Below are positions 33,300-44,345 of a stretch of 64,000 nucleotides of DNA, piece after piece; position 1 is the first letter of the stretch, and each line of letters opens with the position of its first letter. The translations under genes were made by a program, and so were the position numbers. The DNA is from Cycas panzhihuaensis (lineage: Eukaryota > Cycadophyta), in contig CM041465.1 in the NCBI GenBank assembly GCA_023213395.1, forward strand, positions 190,843,741 to 190,907,740, given 5' to 3'. Under the pieces are notes generated by a model, which searched no databases, was not told the DNA's origin, and saw only the letters and a program-made list of their open reading frames with translations.

Positions 33300-34908
33300 A
33301 CATTAAAGAGGAAATGACACATAACTTCCGTTAACCTCTAACTTAATATCCTAGATAAAACATTATTTCTAACAAGAATAGCACTATCACTGACATGGCT
33401 AGAAGCATGCTAAAAGGAAGGAGTATATCCAATATCTCTTAGGAAAAAGTAGTAAACACATTTGTTTATATTTTAAATAGGTGTCCAATAAAGTCCTTAC
33501 AAGGAAAAACACCTAAAGCAGTTTGGTCAAGTGAAAATCCTAATATAGGCTATTTAAGAATTTATGGGTGCACAACTTATATTCTTATTCCAAAGTAAAA
33601 ATTTAAAAAGTTAAATGATTAAAACCTAAAATGTATTTTTATGTGATATAATAAAAAATTAAAAACTTATAAAGGCCTAAATCTAACAAAACAGTTATAA
33701 GCAAAGATGTCATCTTTGATGAATCTTCTCTAAGAAAGCTAGTAGAGATACCTTTCTCTATAAGGAAGACTTCAAAATATCAAAACCCAAGCTCAAAACC
33801 CTCAAAATTCATAGAGAGACAAAGTGAAGCAAATGAATTAAGATTCACATTCATAGAAGAAGAAGTGTTAAAAGGACCTATCAAAGAAGAAATCCCAAAA
33901 AAAGAAGAGACACCCACTCCCATTAAGAAGGTACCAAAATGGTACCTAAAAATGATGGAAGATTTTAGCATGCAAAGTAGTGGAGAAATAAGAATGAGGG
34001 GAAGGTAAAGAATCAATCCCAAACATGATTTATTTTGTAATTTATAACCTCAAATCTAGGAAGAAGCATAATGAAGTATTTTGAGGCTATAGGAGAAGAA
34101 TTGCAAGCTATTCATAAGAATGATACTTGGGATCTACTTAAAATTCCTCATATCAAACCTATTATGGGTTATAAATGGGTGTATAACATCAAGGGGAAAT
34201 AAGATAATTCCACTGAGAGGTATAAATCTTGATTGGTAATAAAGGAATAAATTATAAAGAAACAATTACCTCGACTACCAAGATGATCATTATTAGGACT
34301 ATTTTAGCATTAGCAATATAATAAGGATGGAAGGTATACCAAATGGATGTAAAATATACTCTTCTAAATGAAGACCTTGAAGAAAAGATATACATGGAAC
34401 AACCTCCAGTATATGTAAGAAAGGGATAGAAGCACCTACTTTGCTAACTTAAGAAATCCATGCATAGGCTAAAATAATCCCCATGATCATGGAATGTAAA
34501 AATTGATCATCATCTCACATAAGTAGGATTTGTTAGGAGTAGCTTAAACCCTAGCCCATACATCAAACTAAGTAAGAGGGACTTAATAATCATTCTTGTT
34601 CTATATGTGGAAATCTCATTCTCACATGAAATGACAAAGAAAACATCTAATCCACTAAAAGAATATTGAGTGATTCCTTTAAGATGATAAATATGATTCT
34701 TCTATATTATTATTTATGAATGGAAGCTGATTAAAAAACAAGAAGCATATTCTTGTCCTAGTCAAAATATACAAAGAAAGTTCTATAGAAATTTAAAATA
34801 TCATAATGCAAATGGATAGTCACTCCAAGGAAAACTAGAACCAAAATTATTATCAATGAAAGAGGAAAGCTAATGGATGTAACTTTATATAGGAAATTAG
34901 TTGGTAGC
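33300..34908 (+). pseudogene. Copia element F, integrase to RT (5' segment)
   Basis: KNSTITDMARSMLKGRSISN near 33376-33440 and TFVYILNRCPIKSLQGKTPK near 33458-33517 are the copia integrase (ERKNRTI.EMARSML..., A.Y..NR.PTK......TP). WSSENPNIGYLRIYGC follows. The linker KKVPKWYLKMMEDF is near 33928. RT starts KYFEAIGEELQAIHKNDTWD near 34071, with MGYKWVYNIKG near 34167 and TLKKRYTWNN-type remains of the EE.YMEQPPG block near 34375. It runs to LYRKLVGS at 34885-34908, exactly where the LTR of B begins. RNase H resumes at 47298. Confidence 0.85.
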
Positions 34909-35400
34909 TGTTTCCCAGCTAGTGGGAATGGACTCGGGACGCATCGACACAGGTTTGTGCAGGTATATGTTCTTACTTTTCTTACTTATGGTTGCTAAGG
35001 GAATTTAGAATAGTTTGATTGACATGTGCCTGCCTACATGCATTTGTTTGATTGCCTGTTCATAATGCATGTGCCTAACCAAGACCTCTTAGCCTATGAC
35101 AACTCACAATGGGGCATCCATAAGCGGATGCGACACCCGTGTATGGTCTGACCACTCACGATGTCTCCATGGTCTTTCGGGATGCTTTTGCCAACTTGTT
35201 TATTCGTGTTACCATGTGCCACTTATGCTGCAAACCCTTCCTAAGCCTGGTTTAACCCTTAGTTAGGGCTCTTAGCTCCATTTTGAGTACTTGCTTGCCG
35301 CCCGAGCCTTCCCAGTTGATGTATTTCGGCTTAGCCCTGTTCTTACCCTAAAACTGATTTTTATGACTTTCATGTTGCATTTTCTTCTTTTTTGTTTTTT

Positions 35401-35464
35401 GGTACCGCAGAACTAAACTAGCGATCACAGATTTGCAGACCGCGAAGTTTGCCGCGGTACGACT
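35401..35464 (+). promoter_or_regulatory. U3 inverted-repeat motif of B
   Basis: GGTACCGCAGAACT and AAGTTTGCCGCGGTAC form an imperfect inverted repeat around about 30 bp, roughly 115 bp before the TATA-like box and +493 from the LTR start. Related words lie at about the same LTR offset in D (50330-50395) and decayed in A (12290-12380). The position suggests an enhancer or protein-binding site; this is not proven. Confidence 0.45.
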
Positions 35465-35577
35465 GTTCAAAATTTAAAAAAAGAAACCACGCCGATGCTG
35501 GCCGCTATGAATCGCAGATGGCTCCGAACGGTTGGAGGCGCCCGAGGGCCCCCAACGTTCACTTGCTATGCCCAAGG

Positions 35578-35585
35578 CATAAAAG
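35578..35585 (+). promoter_or_regulatory. TATA-like box of B LTR
   Basis: CATAAAAG in the context AAGGCATAAAAGCC, conserved at 45470-45477 in the 3' LTR. The start of element RNA is expected about 30 bp downstream. Confidence 0.55.
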
Positions 35586-37404
35586 CCTTTTTTTCACTCA
35601 TTTTGATTATTCTTCAACTCACTTTTCAAGTTTTCTAGAGGACTTCTTCACAAAAAGACAAGACAAAAGAAAGAGTGACAAGAGAACTTCTTCTACAGCA
35701 GTTGGACAGAGGTACAGAGGGCTGCTATTAGCTGGAGTTGCAGGGCCATTGCTGCCCCCTACGGAGCTCCATTACAAGCACCACCTCTCCTCACAAATAC
35801 CCAAGGCTTCAAGAGGTTTTCTTCACCAAAAAACCACTCCAAAGACCCATTCTCAAGCTCCCAACTTGCATGAGGCTCTACTCTTCCACTCTCATGCAAA
35901 GGACATTCAACTCCACTTCTTGGACACCACTTGGGCTGCTGCCCCCAAGTTGCTAAGTGCCTACATGCACTCATTCTTCTCCATTCAAGGTATTTATTGG
36001 CTCTATTAGTGCTTTTTTGCTTGTTTTTCTATTGAGTTGCTTGCGAATTCTTTCCTCTTGTTTGCATGCACTTCCTTTGAGTTTCTTTTGGCCGTTTGAT
36101 GCATATAACCTTAGTAGTTGTGGCTTACTAGAGCGCTGCCCTAGGTTAGGCGCATTTTTCTTGTGATTTCCTAAAACTCATCCTCTCCCACCGAGTTCCT
36201 TCTTTTGCCATTTTCTAAGCTAGCAAGATAAAGGGCTTTTACGAGGATTTGAGGGAGATAAAGTGGTTCCGTCCCCATTGCCGTCCTTCTCCCCAAGGGT
36301 TCCGCCCCTTATCCTCTCTCCTTTATCACCCGCTTTCTTAGGAGACAAGGCTAGAGAAACCTTGAGGGTTGGCTTGAGTTTCCTCATTGGCGTGAGCCAC
36401 TTGTTATCACACGACCCATCTTGTTGCATGCTAGCATTGTTTCCCTATACCCTGTGGAGTCCTCCCGTGGGTGAGTTAGCCATCCCGAGGCTACACTCAA
36501 TCCTATTCGGCATATTATGGTGTATGACTACCGCATATGTGTTGTTGGCGCTTTGTTTCCTTTCCATTATATGTGGGTGCTTAACTACGTCTGACTAGCC
36601 TAGTTGATTTCATTTTCAACAGATACATATACATATATCTCGGTTTTGGTAGCCTCTCCCGAGAGGAGGGTGTTCTCTCTGGTTGTGTGCGTGGATCGCT
36701 TGAGAGGGAGGGTGCGCGAGGTCAACCCGCTGTCGGCCGACCGTCACGAGGCACGCCTTTCCTTTTTTGGTTGTTTTGAGCTTTACTTTCCGCTCTTTCG
36801 CTTTGTTAGTTCTTGCATGCTCGGGAGGTAAGTGAACCCCTTCGACGCCTTTGATCGACGCGTTGCATGCGCGAAGACGGAGGGAAGGAGCGACCGAGGA
36901 GGGAAACCCAGATTTCGCTCGGACCGTGTCCGTGTATTTCCGCGTGTCTTTCGTGGTTTACTTTGTGTTTTACGCCGTTGCATTTACTTTGATCTGTAAA
37001 GGAACATAAGGGAAAGAAAGAAAAAAATAAATCGTTTACTTTACATTTGCTTTCTTGTACTTCTTTACTACATTGCATGACATAGTAGTGTAGGTCCCAT
37101 TTACCTATACCCCTTGGCCACACTTACCCCTTACTCCGTGACACGTTTGGTTGATCGCCTCGCCGCCTTCTCATTGCCTTGAGAAGCCGTGGACGTCGAG
37201 GTTCTTTTCCCTTCCCGCCATCCAAGGGTAGGAAGGCCTCGTCTGCACGGCTACACTGAAGCAACCAGCACTCGATCCGTGCAGCGCCCGGCCAAGACGG
37301 ACGCCCCTGCGAGGTATGATCTTCGCTAGTTAGCCTGCTTAGCATATTGTTTCTATGCCCTTCCCGCTAGGTGTTGGATCATTGTCCCGCGGAGAGCGTT
37401 TCAC

Positions 37405-37422
37405 TGGCGACCGTACTGGGGA
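37405..37422 (+). other. PBS of element B
   Basis: TGGCGACCGTACTGGGGA lies 1 bp after the LTR. It has the general TGGCGAC...TGGGGA form of Tat/Athila-type plant gypsy elements. I did not assign the tRNA. Confidence 0.7.
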
Positions 37423-37664
37423 CTGCCAGTAAGGGAGCTAGATCCGCTTCCCCTTCGTGTTGGTGCTCTTGCCTTTAGGTAGTTTCGCATTCTGTGTTTT
37501 GAGTTGGGTAACCCCCAACGTGTTTGCGCGGCTTTCTTTTCCTTTTCGCTTTTCTAACAACGCCTTGAGGCGTTGCATGCGATGTTTCTCGGCCGCTTGG
37601 GTTTGCCGCCATTGTTAGAAGACCAATCGTCGCTTCATTCCATCGTCGAACCCCGATTCTAAGA

Positions 37665-39640
37665 ATGGAAGGTTACCCGTCCGATTGGGCCTACCATGCC
37701 ATGACTTCAGGAACTCAAGAGTTCCCTTCATCCGTTCCAGAATCCACCCGTGAGGGCGAGGATTCCATCTATTACCCAGATGACCATTTCCACCCCGAAG
37801 ACTTTGAGCCTTCCGCTCATGCAGTGGAAGATCCGGCCACTCGTGAGACCCGCCACCCCACCGGGCGAGCCTTACGAGGAGCGCCTGAGGATCCCCTACT
37901 AAGTCCCTTCGACCTCGTATGGCTATGAGGATACCCTCCGCCGACGCGGCCGAGGTGCTCATGAGTACTTTCGAAAGGTCACGCCAACCACCTCCTAGAT
38001 GGTTTACGGAAATGCTACGCAACGTGGCGTCTTCCTCATCCATGCCCATGCCATCTACGATGATTGATGCTTCCGCCCGCGCACACACGTCCTATGCCGT
38101 GTCTACCCCGGCTCCTAAGGCGAGTGTTGCGCCTGCCGCCCCTAGTCGTGGTCCCACTCCTTCGGGACCCGCTCGCGGCGTGTCCGTTCCCCAACTCGGG
38201 GTTAGTATACCTTGCTCAAACCAAACGCACGTGCCACCGCCGAACGTGGCGCACGCGTTCCCTAGTAGGCCTCGAGGCCCTACTAGCGCGCCGCCGCTAG
38301 CCATGTAGGACCCACTCCTACGTACGCCCGTAACCCGGTTGGTGGTCCTTCTCTTACGTGCCCCTGTGCTACACGTCACAACCTTGGGGCAAGGGAAACC
38401 ATCTCCTGTTTATGGAGTGGACCCGTTGCACCCATATGGGGTCGCGCCACCTACGGTGGCCCATATGGGCAAACCCGGCCCTCACCCTCTGCTTCAGGCG
38501 TCGGTAGCGACTCCTGGCCAAGACAAGGGAGCGCCTTTTCGTAGTTGCTACACCCCCTTCCAACAAGGGGCCTCTTTCGAGGAGGGATGGGTATGCCACA
38601 CCCATCCATCCCTTCGACGGTTGTCGATCCTTAGCCTGTGCAAGGACTCGTCCTTTCGTGGACTATAGGTCGACGCCTCTGTCTGTTGAGGCGTTGCGGA
38701 CTAACTTGCCGCCTCATCCTCCTGAAGTCCCCAAATTTGACGGGACTTCGTCGCAAGACCCAACCGAACATGTGCGCAGCTTTTCCATGGCGTGCATCGA
38801 CTATTGGGCCTACGACCATATCTTGATGAAGCTCTTCCGCGGTCCTTGCAGGCGACGCCTCAAGTGGTTCTACCGCCTTCCCCGCCCATTCGATTTCCTC
38901 ATTCCACAGCCTAGTGGACGAGTTCGTCAACTACTTTGACGTAGCCCGTCCATTCGAAGCTTAATGAAGGCGCTTCTATCGCTCAAACAAGGTCACGATG
39001 AGATGAATCGTGACTTTGTGCGACGTTTTCATGACCTTCTTCATTCCACCAAGGCCACATTGCCTGAGGAGTTGAAGAGGGATCTGTTTGTCAATGCACT
39101 TCGTCCTGAGGTGCACGTGGAGGTCCTCAAGATGGGGGCGACCACGTGCGACTCTGCCATCACGAGGTGTTTAGCTTTGGAGGCCATTGAGATCCAAGCA
39201 GGACTCAAGAAACCTCCTAGGCCCTCGCAACGCCGCGAGGCGCCTCTTCCGGTGAAGGAAACCAAACCCTCACAGCCCGCTAGGACCACCTCTCACCCGA
39301 CTGAGAGGACCCTAGATCCACTTACCTCCGCCATTCGCTCATTCGAGCGCACGATGAAAGAGCTAAAACTCCAATCTCCTTCATCGCCTACCTCCCATAA
39401 ACCTGTCCAGCAAACCTCCTGTGCGATGCCCCCCAAAGTGGGTAACACCCAACCTTCTCAAGCAAGGAGGATCGAACCTCCCCTTGAGAAGAGGTGGTGT
39501 TCTATCCACGGGGAGTGTTTCCATGACGATGCGCTGCTGCGGGCACGACCCACGCTGACGCCCAAAGACCCACGCCGACTCCCCTGTGTGAGCATCGAGG
39601 CCTAATCTCGACCGTTTCATAGAGACCCGCTCCCAAGCAT
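37665..39640 (+). pseudogene. gag of element B
   Basis: It starts MEGYPSDWAYHAMTSGTQ at 37665; C has the same start at 63402. A Pro/Ser-rich N-terminal region changes frame near 37920 and again before 38658. The capsid-like domain then reads PPEVPKFDGTSSQDPTEHVR near 38721, WAYDHILMKLF near 38805 and LKWFYRLP near 38859. After a further shift, MKALLSLKQGHDEMNRDFVR follows at 38964 and TLPEELKRDLFVNALRPEV at 39060. This is the retrotransposon gag pattern (F.G...P..H...F). A knuckle-like WCSIHGECFHD lies near 39494-39526. Gag forms the particle around element RNA. The four or so frameshifts are all small indels. Confidence 0.85.
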
Positions 39641-39654
39641 GGGGAACTGGTCGC

Positions 39655-41554
39655 ATGTCCAAAGAAAGGAACAAATTTAATCGGGATAGGTCTCCCGATC
39701 CCCGCCCTTTGCGTGGTAGAGGGAAGGGTACGCAAAGGTCACCTTCCCCTTCGCGATCCTCGACCGGCCGGCCGTCACCTCCGCGGTCCCTGAACAAGGG
39801 AAAGAAGGTGATCCGGATGCTTGAGACCACCCCCACGATTAACCAGTCCCAAGTCACAAGGAGGTGGCGGGTGCCTCCGCGCCTACCTCGTAGCTTGATC
39901 CTCCTCCAGAAACTACTCCTCCGGAGATTCTCGCACTTCCCAAGACTATTCCCGTACGCCCTGGGCGATTCGACTTTAGGAGAGCCCTTACCCAACCCAT
40001 GGGAGGGGTAAGCCTTTCTCCGTGGTCGAGGAGCTCACCGTGGTCGCCGGATGTCCATCATGGATGTCTTGAGAAGTTGCTCGAGCAACCAGGCGCCTCT
40101 CGAAGCTCTCGGCCCAACGATGCATCCGCTCATGCCTTGGGTACGACCCAGCGGTGAGCCCATGATTTCCTTGATCCCATAGATCTTCCCCATCCGGTGG
40201 AAGGGAGCGCCATGGAACTTCCCTTTCACCATCACGACACTCGATCACGTTGCGGAGGACCGTCAGACAGCGGTTCTTCACAACGCCATGCCCTTGGCGT
40301 TATGCAAGAGCTTGGCGTTTACGCCTGGAACCCGCTCCATGGCATTGTCGGGAGTTATGACTGCATCAGAAGACTCCCTTGGGATCTGTCTCGATACCCC
40401 TTACCCTCGAAGATAAGACGGTCGTTACTGACATCGTCGTCCTCGATGTCGATGTCGACTACAACCTGCTTCTGGGTCGACCATGGCTCGACCAAATGGG
40501 AGCCGTGTGTTCCACCCGGTGGGGGCAACTCAAATTTGTTTATAATGGACAAATGAAAGTTGTCCTCCGCGAGCGATCGCTCGCCAAGCCAGCTAGGCTT
40601 CCTGCCCAGGCAAGCCATGGGCATACGAAGGGAAACAAACGCCCTTCCGACTATGTCTCAGCTTGCTCCATCGGAATTCCCGATCCCTCTTGCCAAGAAG
40701 AAGGTCCCACACCTTCCTCTCCCGCGTTGACGCTGCCCCTATCAAGGCGTCGGCGGTATGGGTACCTCGCCGTGTTTGACGACGACGAGTCCCATAGTGA
40801 AGAGGAGAACCTTCCTCATCCGGCTTCGCTCCTCCGGCCAGTGGCGCCTTCCTAGTCCTAGGCGTACTCCTATAACCCCTTTTGTTGGCGAGCCGGGTCA
40901 CTTTCACACGTCACATGACATTGCGCATGCTGACCCTCACGCCCCGAGCTCTTCCGTCCCATCACTCCCCGCAGGTGATGATGATGTTGGGAGTTTTCCT
41001 CCTGCTTTTTATGAGGAACCCCTCCCTGCTTTCTCCTTCAGTTCTCTTGCGGATGACGGCAGCCTCGTGCCATACCGCCCTATCGCCTCCCAAGACCATC
41101 CTTCGCCTCGCCTTTCAAGTCGGGTCCTCGATGGAGTGGACTACTCAAGACGACGAGGCCTCATTGAACACTTAGCTTGCCCACGCCGAGTTTGCCTCCT
41201 GGTCACCACAAGCTTGGCCACCGAAGGTCTTAGCGATTGGGTCCCCGTTAGCTGACCCAATCCCCTCTCCCGTTTCCTCCCTTCCGGTTGATCTCGCCCC
41301 CCTCCATTTCGAGGAGGGGAATGCCATGTGCATGGGGTAACCCAGACATAGTCCTTGCTCGAGACAGGTCATCAAGGTAGGAGCGAGTGTACCGACGAGG
41401 TGAGGGAATACACCCTCCTGCTCGTGAATTCCGCGATGTGTTCGTGGGAATACTCGGACATGAAGGGCATTACCCCCTCCATCGCCACGCACAACCTTAC
41501 GACCTTCCCCGACGCCTGCGCGCCGAAAGCAGTCCCTTCACCCAAAGCTTACCG
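39655..41554 (+). pseudogene. Protease and linker of element B
   Basis: A basic Ser/Arg-rich segment (39655-39830, RGRGKGTQRSPSPSRSSTGR) precedes the protease. The catalytic D-x-G motif, readable in D as VIDNGSSVNAIPLHVMQELG, is present here at 40240-40320 only across frames. The downstream half is clear at 40379-40520: IPLTLEDKTVVTDIVVLDVD, then YNLLLGRPWLDQMGAVCSTR. A long linker of no known function (40520-41380) ends in DEVREYTLLL near 41395-41425, the pre-RT segment. The protease would release gag, RT and integrase. It is inactive as read because of frameshifts. Confidence 0.75.
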
Positions 41555-42290
41555 CCGTTAAGATGGAAGTTGAGAAGCTTTTGGAGGCGGGCTTATTTCC
41601 TCTATCGACACCCAAGTGGGTATCGAACATCGCTCCGTTGCCAAAAAGAACAGGACCATCCGTATTTGTGTCGATTTTCGCGACATAAACAATGCTTGCC
41701 CTAAGGACAACTTTCCTCTCCCTTTCATCAATCAGATAATCGATCGCATCACGGGTTCGGGTTATGTCCTTGATGGACTGATTCTCGGCCACAACCGGAT
41801 CCAATCTCTCCCGAAGACCGTCACAAGACGGCCTTCACCACGCCATGGGGTGTCTTTGCCTACAAGGCAATGCCCTTTGGCCTTAAAAATGCAGGAGCTA
41901 CCTATCAGAGAGCCATGCATTTTATCTTCCACGACCTCATCAATAACACGATGGAGGTCTTCATGGACGACATGATGGGTCTCTCTCGCGCCAGAGCCCA
42001 TCACCCCTCCGACTTACGCACCATCTTCGCAAGATGCCGTAAGTACCATGTTAGCCTAAACCCGCTAAAGTGTGTGTTTGCCGTTACTCCTGCAAACTTC
42101 TTGGTTTCCTCGTGTCTCAACAAGGAATCCAAATCGACCGGAAAAGGTCAAGGCGATCCTTGACATGCCACCTCCTAGACCCAACGACAAATTAAGTCGC
42201 TCCTCAAGGTGCTTGGTTTCTTGAGGCGTTCTTGGCGGACTTTGCCATAAACGCCATGCCTCTCACAGACCTATTGAAGAAAGGAGCCCT
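41555..42290 (+). pseudogene. Reverse transcriptase of element B
   Basis: KMEVEKLLEAG starts the domain at about 41562. KNRTIRICVDFRDINNACPK and DNFPLPFINQIIDRI lie at about 41643-41745. After a shift, PFGLKNAGATYQRAMHFIFH is at 41872 and the active site is EVFMDDMMG at about 41953, so the catalytic box is F-M-D-D rather than Y-V-D-D. LNPLKCVFAV follows near 42057, then a thumb region ending ADFAINAMPLTDLLKKGA at 42238. At least three frameshifts occur. The RT order and spacing fit Ty3/gypsy. Confidence 0.9.
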
Positions 42291-44078
42291 TTGTCCTGGT
42301 CGGATAAGACCCAAAAGGCCTTCGTGGGGCTCAAGGAAGCACTCATTTCCGCCCCTACGCTGGCGCCTCCTCGCTTTGATAAGCCTTTCATCCTTTATAC
42401 CTCGGCAACCGATGAGTCCCTGGGCGCAATGCTCGCACAGGAGGACGATTCGGGAACCGAGAGGGCCATTTATTTCATCAGCCGCACTCTCGTTGCCGCC
42501 GAATCGAACTATCCTCCCACCGGTGCGAATGCCTCCTTGGTCCACGCGACCAAGAAATTTCGGCATTACCTGCTCGGCAATACGACCAAGGTGATCGTAC
42601 AATCCGATCCCTTGCGTTACTTACTCACCCGTTCGGATTTGACAGGTAGGACGGGACGTTGGGCCGTCCTGCTTCAAGAATTCGACTTGCAGGTCGTTAA
42701 CAGGAAGTCAAAGAAGGGGATGGTAGTGGCAGAACAGTTAGCCGATGCCGCTATTCCCAACACGAGCGGCGCTCCTGTTGATGACTCCTTCCCGGACGAG
42801 TCCATTATGACCGTCCAGGAGGCTCTTCCTCACCCACTCGCCGATAGCGAGTGGTATGGTGACATAGTGCGATATTTGACTCAGCAGGAATATCGCCCCA
42901 AAGCCAGCAACAAAGTTAGGTCGCGCATCCGCGCTACTGCTAGGCAACACCTCCTTGTAGATGGGGTGTTGTACAAGAGATCTTTCGACGGATTACGCCC
43001 TGCGTCGCTCCGACGGTTTGACCAAATACTCCACGAGTGCCATCATGGCATTTGTGGGGGCCACTTTGGGGGCCAATCCATGGCCCAAAGGATCCTCCGT
43101 GTGGGCTACTACTGGCCGTCCTTATTCAAGGACGCCCATGCTTGTGCCCTTAGATGCTGGCGTTGTCAGGAACACGCTAACGTCTCCCACGTGCCCTCTG
43201 AGGCGTTACACCCTATCGTGTCTCCGTGGCCCTTCTCGCAGTGGGGTTTGGACCTCATTGGGGCTATATCGCCGCCATCTTCCGTGACAAAGATAAATTT
43301 ATTCTCGACCGCCACCAAGTACTTTACTAAATGGGCGAGGCAATCCCCCATCCACTACCCCTGCAAGACGATAGCCACTTTCGTCTACCAAAGACATTAT
43401 CTGTCGCTTTGGGATCCCGGACATTCTAATCACGGATAATGGAACTCCCTTCGTAATAAGGAGATGGACGAATTATGTGAGAGATTCAAAATCTCGCATA
43501 AGACGTCGTCCCTTATTACCCCAAGCCAACGGCAAATCGAGTCTTTCAACAAAACGCTCATTGGCATTTTGAAGAAAAGCGTTGCCCGATCTCAAAGAGG
43601 CGGCACATCCGACTCCCTTCCACCACGTGGGCCTACCGCACCTCTATCCGGACGGCCACGGATGACCCCATTCTCGTTAGTGTAACGAATCGAGGCGATA
43701 CTCCCATTGGAAGTGGAGATCCCTTCTCTTGAGTTTCCCTTGAGGCCTCATCGATGAGGAGTCTATTCGCCAGCTCGCCTCCTCGACCTCGAAGCCTCGG
43801 ATGAGAAGCGCTTAGCGGCTTACTGGCGAACCTTGCTTCGAAGCCCGTCTTCAAAGGACACACGATAAACGCCTCCCGTGCCGTCCTTTGTGTCCTGGAG
43901 ACCATGTCCTCAAATTGGAGTATCTCTACGATCGCTTGGCCAAATTCGGGCCCAAGTGGGTAGGTCCCTTCGTCGTTCTCGACAAATTTCGGCAGCAAGA
44001 TATAGGATCGCCACCTTGGACGGCTTGGAGTTTGAAAAAGTGGTCAATGGGAAATTCCTCAAGAAGTTCTACGCGTGA
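42291..44078 (+). pseudogene. RNase H and integrase of element B
   Basis: A 382-aa open stretch (42291-43439) is the longest in the window. RNase H: FILYTSATDESLGAMLAQED near 42390 and KFRHYLLGNTTKVIVQSDP near 42555. The integrase zinc domain: LHECHHGICGGHFGGQ at about 43030, with CWRCQEH near 43153. The core: PWPFSQWGLDLIGAI near 43225 (first Asp), then after shifts TDNGTPF near 43432 and QIESFNKTLIGILKKS near 43531 (catalytic Glu). The C-terminal module: FGPKWVGPFVVLDKFR near 43946 and LEFEKVVNGKFLKKFYA ending at 44078. The zinc residues and catalytic Asp and Glu are visible; only frameshifts disable it. Confidence 0.9.
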
Positions 44079-44090
44079 TTTCCTCACCGT

Positions 44091-44345
44091 GCTCCGAAAC
44101 GAGCCTAAACTACCATCTCAAATTGTTCTCATTCTTCCCAACCATGGGTTGAATGGCAATTTAAGATGGATCCTTGCTCCGAAACGAGCCTAAACTACCA
44201 TCTCAAATTGTTCTCATTCTTCCCAACCATGGGTTGAATGGCAATTTAAGATGGATCCTTGCTCCGAAACGAGCTTAAACTACCATTTTGAACTGTCTCC
44301 ATTCTCCCCAACTGCGGGTGGGATGGCAGTTTGAGGTGGATTTCT
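44091..44345. repeat. 85-bp tandem repeat downstream of B pol
   Basis: Three units start at 44091, 44176 and 44261 (GCTCCGAAACGAGC...). Units 1 and 2 are nearly identical; unit 3 is diverged. The unit corresponds to about half of the 175-bp repeat of D. Confidence 0.95.

Larger units (their letters stand above)
34909..37403 (+). repeat. 5' LTR of element B (2495 bp)
   Basis: It starts TGTTTCCCAGCTAGTGGGAA and ends GAGCGTTTCA. The 5' end matches C (60626) and the reversed starts of D and A; the 3' end matches 47288-47297. It holds the U3 motif at 35401-35464 and a TATA-like box at 35578. All apparent ORFs inside it (for example 186 aa at 35449-36009) lie in LTR sequence that is repeated with indels in the 3' LTR, so I do not call them genes. 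Confidence 0.9.

Noticed and set aside
35449-36009. 186-aa ORF
   Set aside because: It lies inside the B LTR; the matching stretch of the 3' LTR (45340-45900) is broken by indels and the translation has no motif.
38092-38605. Minus-strand ORFs opposite B gag
   Set aside because: Shadows of GC-rich gag coding sequence; no domain.
39381-39995. 204-aa minus ORF
   Set aside because: Antisense of gag tail and linker of B; basic low-complexity translation and not kept in D.
42291-43439. Endogenous plant pararetrovirus
   Set aside because: RNase H is followed by an integrase with zinc domain and GPY/F-like end, and long LTRs flank it; no movement or coat protein was seen.
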